The translations under genes were made by a program, and so were the position numbers. From positions 1 through 27,219 of the IMG/VR virus record IMGVR_UViG_3300008448_000497: a stretch of DNA of 27,219 bases. One strand, 5' to 3'. The notes under the pieces are model-generated. The model had not been told where the DNA came from and did no database searches. It worked only from the letters and a program-made list of their open reading frames with translations. This DNA is from a virus. Shown in pieces: positions 22,083 to 27,219 of this stretch; position 1 is the stretch's first letter; each line of letters begins with the position of its first letter.

Positions 22083-25000
22083 AAACAATTGATACTGGAC
22101 AAGAAATTATTAATAAAATATTTCATATTTCAGATATTCATATTCGCACACTGAAACGACATCGAGAATATCGAGAAGTATTTCAAAACATGTTTGATTA
22201 CATTGCAACACATTGCGACGGTCAAAGTTTAGCAGTTGTAACTGGAGACATTGTGCACAGCAAGTTAGATATGTCCCCAGAGCTTATTGATATGCTTGTT
22301 GAATTTTTTGATGGATTCATGATTCCGACTGTTGTGATACTTGGAAACCATGACATGAATCTAAACAACATGCACCGCACAGATGCAATTAGTCCGGTTA
22401 TCAATGTAATTAAAAATCCTAACATTATTTTCATAAAAGAAAATGGATTGTTTGAAATTGCCGGCGTAGTGTTTAATCACATGGCAGTAGATGTTGCACC
22501 AACTGAATATATACGAGCTAATCAGTTTGCAGCTGCATATAAAATTGCATTGCATCATGGTGCAGTTAATACTGCGAAAACTGATATTGGCTATCAAATA
22601 TCTAATGAACATGTAGGTATTGATTTATTCGATGGTCATGATATTGTGTTATTAGGTGATATTCATAAGCCAGCACAGTTCCTAAATGATGCTAACACTA
22701 TTGCATATCCAGGTTCGTTGATACAACAAAATCACGGAGAAGCATTAGATCACGGAATCCTGGTTTGGGATCTTCCAGGTCGCGAAGCAAAATTTGTAGA
22801 AATACAAAATGATTATGGATATGTAACATTAGAAGTTGAAGGTACCACAATTATAAAGGCACCGCATCGTATGCCGGTGAAGCCACGAGTTAGAATTAAA
22901 TTCAATGATACCTCCGCAGCAGACATGAAAAAGCTTATTGCTACTATTCGCAAAAAGTATGATGTGCAAGATATTACTATACAAAGAAGCACAGCGGGTG
23001 CCATTGCTGGAGTTACATCATCTTTTGCAATAGGTAATGTGCGAGATGTCGAGTATCAGAACACACTAATCGGCGATTTCATTTCAGTGAATTATCCACA
23101 GGCAACTGCAGAAGAAGCGGATGCAATACGACATATTAACAGAACTATAAATTCAAAATTACCTGCTGTTGAATCTGTCAGACACATGACATGGCATCCT
23201 ATTTCGTTTGAATTTGAAAACATGTTTTCATATGGAGAAGGAAATTTGGTTAATTTTGATTCATTGCAAGATGTTTGTGGGTTGTTTGCAGCAAACACAT
23301 CCGGCAAGTCTTCGTTGCTTGATGCTATAACATACACTATTTTTGATAAATGCAGCAAAACTGGAAAAGCAAATGAAGTGTTAAACAACAAAAAGAACAG
23401 CTTCCGCGGAGTATTTAAATTTGAATTAAACAATGTATGTTACACAATTATACGAGAAGGCATTAAACAAAAAAATGGACATGTTAAAGTTAATGTAGAA
23501 TTTTTCACTGAATCAGAAAATTTAAATGGTGAAGAACGAAGTGATACAAATAAAAACATACGGAAATATCTAGGAACATATGATGATTTTATTTTAACAG
23601 CCTTTTCATTGCAAGCTGATAATAATAATTTTATCGAAAAATCTCAAAGAGAACGCAAAGATCTTCTTTCGCAGTTTTTAGATATTACAGTGTTTGAACA
23701 ACTTTATCAGTTAGCAAATGAAGAAATCAAAGAAACTGCCGGCAAACTAAAAGAATACAAGAAAACGGATTTTGCTGAAATTATTGTGCATGCCGATTCG
23801 ATTATATCTAACAATCATGATAGTATAATTAAGTTGGAACAACAAGAAGATGAGTTGCAAGAACAGAGAAACCAACTTCAAGAAACCATTGTTTCATTGA
23901 TAGAAACTAAACAGCCAACAACATATACCGGCCCAGATTTTAATAAATTGCAAACGGATGAGCAAACACTTGTTAAAACAATCGAAACAATTCAAAGTGA
24001 TATTGCAACTATCGAAACTGAAATTGATACCATATACGCAAACATTAACACAATTAAATCCGTAATTAAAACTACAGATGAAACAGTAATAAACAACGGA
24101 ATACAAGTTCATAATGATTACCAAGCAAAATTAGAACACATACAAAAAGAAATTAAAACCGTACAAGGAGTAGTAGATGCGAAACAACAAAAAATCGATC
24201 ATCTTTCAGAACATGAATATGATCCAGACTGCCAATACTGTACATCTAATGTTTTCGTGCAAGATGCAATTCAAGCCAAAGCTACGATTGTTGCAGATAA
24301 ACAAATATTAAATGAAAAGCTTTCTCAAAAAGAAGAATACAATACTCAGGTCACTGAACATTCTAAATACATAAAATTAAAACAAGATTTAGATGCAGTA
24401 AAATTAAAATTGACTAACAGCAAAACATTGTTAGAAAAACGAGACTTACAATTACAGATTTTAGAAAATGATTTGCAAACACGTGAAGCTGAATTAGAAA
24501 CGTGTTTAGAACGCCAAGAATCTTTCCGAGCCAATGAGTCTGCAATCAAACATAATAAAATTGTAGATGTTGAAATTGCAAACTGCAAACAAACAATCGA
24601 AGAAATTTCAAAATCTATAAAAGAAATTACAGAAACAATTCGCGGAAAACATGGTGCTATAGAAGTTGCAAAAACAAATAAATCAAATGCAATAACACAG
24701 TTAGATGCATATCGTAAACTTGAAACCGAATATAAGGCATATGAATATTACCTAGAATCGGTTAAGCGAGATGGAGTGCCATATGAATTAATTTCGAAAG
24801 CTATTCCAAAAATTGAAACTGAAATAAACAATGTTCTAAATCAAGTTGTGGATTTTAACATGGTGCTTCAAAGTGATGGTAAAAACATTAATGGGTATAT
24901 TATTTACGATGAGGATAATTTCTGGCCATTAGAATTAACAAGTGGTATGGAACGCTTTATTTCATCTCTAGCAATTCGCATCGCACTTATCAATGTATCG

Positions 25001-25213
25001 GCACTACCTCGTCCTAATTTTATCGCAATCGATGAAGGATGGGGATCGTTAGATGCTGAACATATTTCAGCCGTTGTGAATCTATTTGATTATTTCAGAA
25101 CTAAATTTGATTTCTCAATTATTATTTCACACGTTGATAGTATGCGTGACATGGTAGACAATTTAATTGAAGTAAACAAAATAAACGGATACAGTCAGAT
25201 TTGCCACAACTGA
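22073..25213 (+). CDS. Single-chain SbcD-SbcC (Mre11-Rad50; gp47-gp46) fusion
   Basis: The 1046-residue frame joins both subunits of the recombination nuclease that T4 makes as gp47 and gp46. Residues 1 to about 365 are the Mre11/SbcD phosphoesterase: D21 and H23 (ISDIHIR), D59 (VTGDIVH), N92-H-D94 (LGNHDM), then IALHHGAV and LLGDIHKP. Residues about 372-1046 are the Rad50/SbcC ATPase: Walker A AANTSGKSS (K412, with Ala at the usual first Gly), a Q-loop-like FSLQADN, long coiled coils with a zinc hook C720-QY-C723, the signature LTSGMERF (S957), Walker B FIAIDEGWGSLD (D987, E988) and the switch IIISHVD. The complex resects DNA ends for recombination-dependent replication. An internal ATG at 23186 (residue 372) could also yield a free SbcC-like product. 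The start overlaps the primase gene by 10 nt. Confidence 0.93.
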   Translation: MDIKTIDTGQEIINKIFHISDIHIRTLKRHREYREVFQNMFDYIATHCDGQSLAVVTGDIVHSKLDMSPELIDMLVEFFDGFMIPTVVILGNHDMNLNNMHRTDAISPVINVIKNPNIIFIKENGLFEIAGVVFNHMAVDVAPTEYIRANQFAAAYKIALHHGAVNTAKTDIGYQISNEHVGIDLFDGHDIVLLGDIHKPAQFLNDANTIAYPGSLIQQNHGEALDHGILVWDLPGREAKFVEIQNDYGYVTLEVEGTTIIKAPHRMPVKPRVRIKFNDTSAADMKKLIATIRKKYDVQDITIQRSTAGAIAGVTSSFAIGNVRDVEYQNTLIGDFISVNYPQATAEEADAIRHINRTINSKLPAVESVRHMTWHPISFEFENMFSYGEGNLVNFDSLQDVCGLFAANTSGKSSLLDAITYTIFDKCSKTGKANEVLNNKKNSFRGVFKFELNNVCYTIIREGIKQKNGHVKVNVEFFTESENLNGEERSDTNKNIRKYLGTYDDFILTAFSLQADNNNFIEKSQRERKDLLSQFLDITVFEQLYQLANEEIKETAGKLKEYKKTDFAEIIVHADSIISNNHDSIIKLEQQEDELQEQRNQLQETIVSLIETKQPTTYTGPDFNKLQTDEQTLVKTIETIQSDIATIETEIDTIYANINTIKSVIKTTDETVINNGIQVHNDYQAKLEHIQKEIKTVQGVVDAKQQKIDHLSEHEYDPDCQYCTSNVFVQDAIQAKATIVADKQILNEKLSQKEEYNTQVTEHSKYIKLKQDLDAVKLKLTNSKTLLEKRDLQLQILENDLQTREAELETCLERQESFRANESAIKHNKIVDVEIANCKQTIEEISKSIKEITETIRGKHGAIEVAKTNKSNAITQLDAYRKLETEYKAYEYYLESVKRDGVPYELISKAIPKIETEINNVLNQVVDFNMVLQSDGKNINGYIIYDEDNFWPLELTSGMERFISSLAIRIALINVSALPRPNFIAIDEGWGSLDAEHISAVVNLFDYFRTKFDFSIIISHVDSMRDMVDNLIEVNKINGYSQICHN

Positions 25214-25238
25214 TATTTATATTTAAAAGAATATCAGT
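25209..25238 (+). repeat. Inverted repeat enclosing motif copy F
   Basis: Bases 25209-25217 (ACTGATATT) pair exactly with 25230-25238 (AATATCAGT) around a 12-nt loop. The repeat contains most of motif copy F and ends 2 nt before the tail-fibre ATG. No T-run follows, so it is not an intrinsic terminator; it may affect initiation by hiding or framing the start. Confidence 0.55.
25212..25226 (+). promoter_or_regulatory. Intergenic motif copy F (candidate late promoter)
   Basis: GATATTTATATTTAA overlaps the SbcDC stop codon and lies 14 nt before the ATG at 25241. It stands at the switch from DNA-metabolism genes to a structural gene, which is where a late promoter is expected. Confidence 0.5.
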
Positions 25239-25240
25239 AA

Positions 25241-27219
25241 ATGAAACGCAAAGAAGCAGTCTATAAAGGTTTACAGTTCACGCCTGTTTGGTTTGCCGAT
25301 ACATCATTAACATCGCCAGATTATTTTCAAATAACAGATTTTCCTACACGATTAACTGCAGGTAAAAATTTATTTAAATTTCGAGGACATCCTAATAATT
25401 TAAAACCAGGCAGTTATTTAAATGTCGAAGTTTTAGATTATAATGGAGATCCTATTTATCATGAAGTTATAAATTACATTGACGAAGATAAGTCTCGTGT
25501 TATTGCAATATACATTTATGAAGAAACATCTCCTGGTGACTGTGTAATCACATTAACTGCAGAAGCTGTGAATGTTCCGGCTGAATGGCAAGGTCGAACA
25601 AATGTTAAATGGACCAGAGCCGTACCAGTAAATCCAAGTGTATCTAACATATCAGAAATAATATTTGAAACTGTTCCCGAGTTAGTGATTGCCGAACAAG
25701 TTGGAGTGCAGTTAACTAGAATATATTCAGGTAGCACACAATTTCCTACATACACACAAGGCCTTGTTAAATATTTCACATACAACAACCAACCAGCCAT
25801 TGAGTTAACCGGCGGAATATTCACGTCAGACATGGCAACAGGCACAGTAACTGTGGCATCCCCAACTAGTCCTTTGCCTACGCCCCAATATACTCCGTCT
25901 ACAACAACGTTTACTAGTACTATAAAAAAGATATTAACTCCAACCATCGCACTGTTAGACACGGAGTATACGGTTTATAGCAGCCAGAGCATATCTTCAC
26001 ATACATACAATGAATTTAGTAATTCAGCATATTCCATTGCGTATGAAGCAACGCCTACTTATGTAGCCACACAGAATTCAGAATCCTTTGCTTTGATGCA
26101 AATTAAAGGATTGAATCCGGCAACTGGCGATGTTTCACGTGTCAAAGTTTTTATGAACAACAATGGTACGGTTGGTACATGGGAATTGTTGAATGATGTC
26201 GAACTAGATGAAACAGAAATATTCATTTTTAATACTGCATCTCTGTATCCAGATCAAAGTATTGGCTCGTTCACATCACAAAGCATAATTAACACGTATT
26301 GGGAAGGTGTATCATATAGCAATGGGGTCATATCAACTCCGCCGGTATTAACATGGTCCACTGCATCATTAAACAATGCAATGTTAATACAAAATACTGT
26401 GAATATTGCTGCAGATAATTCGGTTAGCATTGCACGAATAAAATCGCAGTATGCTGGAATATTCATTGCAAACTCAGAATACAAAGTAACATTGGATGCA
26501 TTAGGTTCAGTGTCCGGCTCAAGCACAGCAAAATTATCAGTGTATGTTTCTGGAAGTGCATTCGATTTTAATTCTACGGATGTTGTTAATCAGCAATTCA
26601 ATGTAGGTAAACGCATCGGCGAACTGCAAGTAACAGATACCACACAACGATTTGATGATGTAGTATTTAATTTTGAAACAGATCGAGAAGGCACTGCTGT
26701 TTTAATATTAGTTGCAGAAGAAGGCACTTGGCAAGTTGCAGATATACGTACCACAACTGATAATGATGCTGGATATTCTCCGAATTACACCAGACTGCGA
26801 ACATTGGTACCTACTGCACACAAATCTGAAAACCAATTAACATTTAAAGCAGAATACTACAATGTTAACGGAGAAAAAAGTCAACAGATAAGCTATGTGT
26901 ACAATAAAAATTGGGAAGGTGGTAATCGATACATTGATGGTGATTATTCCATGCTTACCGGATCATTGTATGTAGCAGATTCTTTAGAATCCGGAGTTGC
27001 AATATCAGGATATAAAAATACAGGTTTCGTACGGTCATTGGGATATGAAGGATTCGCAGCCGGATTTCCTGGTTTCTTGTTGTGGAGCGGATCTGCATTG
27101 TCTGGATCTGCGGGAACCAAGGGAGGCGCGGCATATAGTGGGGTTGGATTAGAACTATACGGTGATGCTAACAACTATTTCCGATATTCCACAAATCCTT
27201 CTGAATTAGATGTGCACAC
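25241..27219 (+). CDS. Tail-fibre-like structural protein (3' end outside window)
   Basis: The frame is open from ATG 25241 to the window end, at least 659 residues, and no stop is seen. The N-terminal 110 residues form a beta sandwich typical of long structural proteins in these phages: GLQFTPVWFADTSLTSPDYF, a KPGSYLNVEVLDYNGDPIYH strand pair and EETSPGDCVITLTAEA. The following 500 residues are Ser/Thr/Asn-rich beta strands with SGS-type turns and repeated sandwich patterns (SVSIARIKSQYAGIFIANSE; RFDDVVFNFETDREGTAVLI). The visible end, NNYFRYSTNPSELDV, is a pattern that in tail fibres of environmental phages precedes the receptor-binding tip. It has its own motif copy and no link to the upstream repair gene. 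Fibre identity is inferred from composition and domain style. Confidence 0.75.
   Translation, partial: MKRKEAVYKGLQFTPVWFADTSLTSPDYFQITDFPTRLTAGKNLFKFRGHPNNLKPGSYLNVEVLDYNGDPIYHEVINYIDEDKSRVIAIYIYEETSPGDCVITLTAEAVNVPAEWQGRTNVKWTRAVPVNPSVSNISEIIFETVPELVIAEQVGVQLTRIYSGSTQFPTYTQGLVKYFTYNNQPAIELTGGIFTSDMATGTVTVASPTSPLPTPQYTPSTTTFTSTIKKILTPTIALLDTEYTVYSSQSISSHTYNEFSNSAYSIAYEATPTYVATQNSESFALMQIKGLNPATGDVSRVKVFMNNNGTVGTWELLNDVELDETEIFIFNTASLYPDQSIGSFTSQSIINTYWEGVSYSNGVISTPPVLTWSTASLNNAMLIQNTVNIAADNSVSIARIKSQYAGIFIANSEYKVTLDALGSVSGSSTAKLSVYVSGSAFDFNSTDVVNQQFNVGKRIGELQVTDTTQRFDDVVFNFETDREGTAVLILVAEEGTWQVADIRTTTDNDAGYSPNYTRLRTLVPTAHKSENQLTFKAEYYNVNGEKSQQISYVYNKNWEGGNRYIDGDYSMLTGSLYVADSLESGVAISGYKNTGFVRSLGYEGFAAGFPGFLLWSGSALSGSAGTKGGAAYSGVGLELYGDANNYFRYSTNPSELDVH

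Noticed and set aside
25516-25962. 148-residue minus-strand frame, and similar minus-strand frames across the window
   Set aside because: They lie inside strong + strand genes, show no recognisable motif, and have the composition of shadow frames; no gap or promoter supports a minus-strand gene.
1-27219. CRISPR array, insertion sequence, integrase or attachment site
   Set aside because: No regularly spaced direct repeats, no transposase or recombinase motifs and no target duplications were seen on either strand.

Overview
This window is a stretch of a tailed-phage genome of T4-like (myovirus) type. Every convincing gene is on the + strand, the genes are tightly packed with 1-26 nt overlaps or short gaps, and the base composition is AT-rich (five sampled 60-nt lines outside the first gene gave about 32% GC). 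The T4-like assignment rests on a gp5-like central spike, a gp25-like wedge protein, a gp6-like wedge protein, a large gp7/P2-I-like baseplate protein, a gp55-like late sigma factor, a primase with a Toprim core, and gp47/gp46-like (Mre11/Rad50) recombination nuclease domains. The host cannot be read from the sequence. A UV-damage endonuclease would suit a sunlit aquatic habitat, but that is inference.

Layout. 1-891 is the 3' part of a UvdE-type UV endonuclease, clearly richer in GC than the rest. 928-3535 holds small genes (a helical protein and a zinc ribbon), an HD-domain hydrolase, a membrane-anchored small protein, the gp55-like sigma factor and an acidic helical protein. 3528-17625 is the baseplate and tail module: OB-fold spike, coiled-coil protein, helical protein, gp25, gp6, a DNRLRE-like beta protein, an unknown structural protein, a 1191-residue baseplate protein with an embedded LamG-like region, a conserved virion protein, and two paralogous structural proteins, one carrying a LamG-like insertion. 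A strong rho-independent terminator separates those two paralogues. 17625-20455 holds three odd accessory proteins in a row: a minimal kinase-fold protein, a protein with a MORN-like patch, and a VanY-like peptidoglycan peptidase. 20472-25213 is DNA metabolism: a T7 endonuclease I-like resolvase, an AT-rich spacer with inverted repeats, a primase, and a single-chain SbcD-SbcC fusion. From 25241 to the window end runs a long tail-fibre-like gene that is cut off.

Regulation. A 15-nt motif, consensus GATATTTATATTAAA, lies in six intergenic gaps just upstream of + strand genes and often overlaps the previous stop codon. A related sequence sits in the stem of the terminator hairpin. The window also encodes a late-type sigma factor, so this motif is the best candidate for the phage's late promoter. 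Its core octamer TATTTATA is the reverse complement of the T4 late promoter TATAAATA.

The most interesting points are this motif, three consecutive accessory proteins whose N-termini end in an LxE motif (possible capsid-targeting peptides, hence injected proteins), the Mre11-Rad50 single-chain fusion, the kinase-fold protein that stops right after its metal-binding Asp, and the primase whose zinc-ribbon cysteines are mostly replaced.
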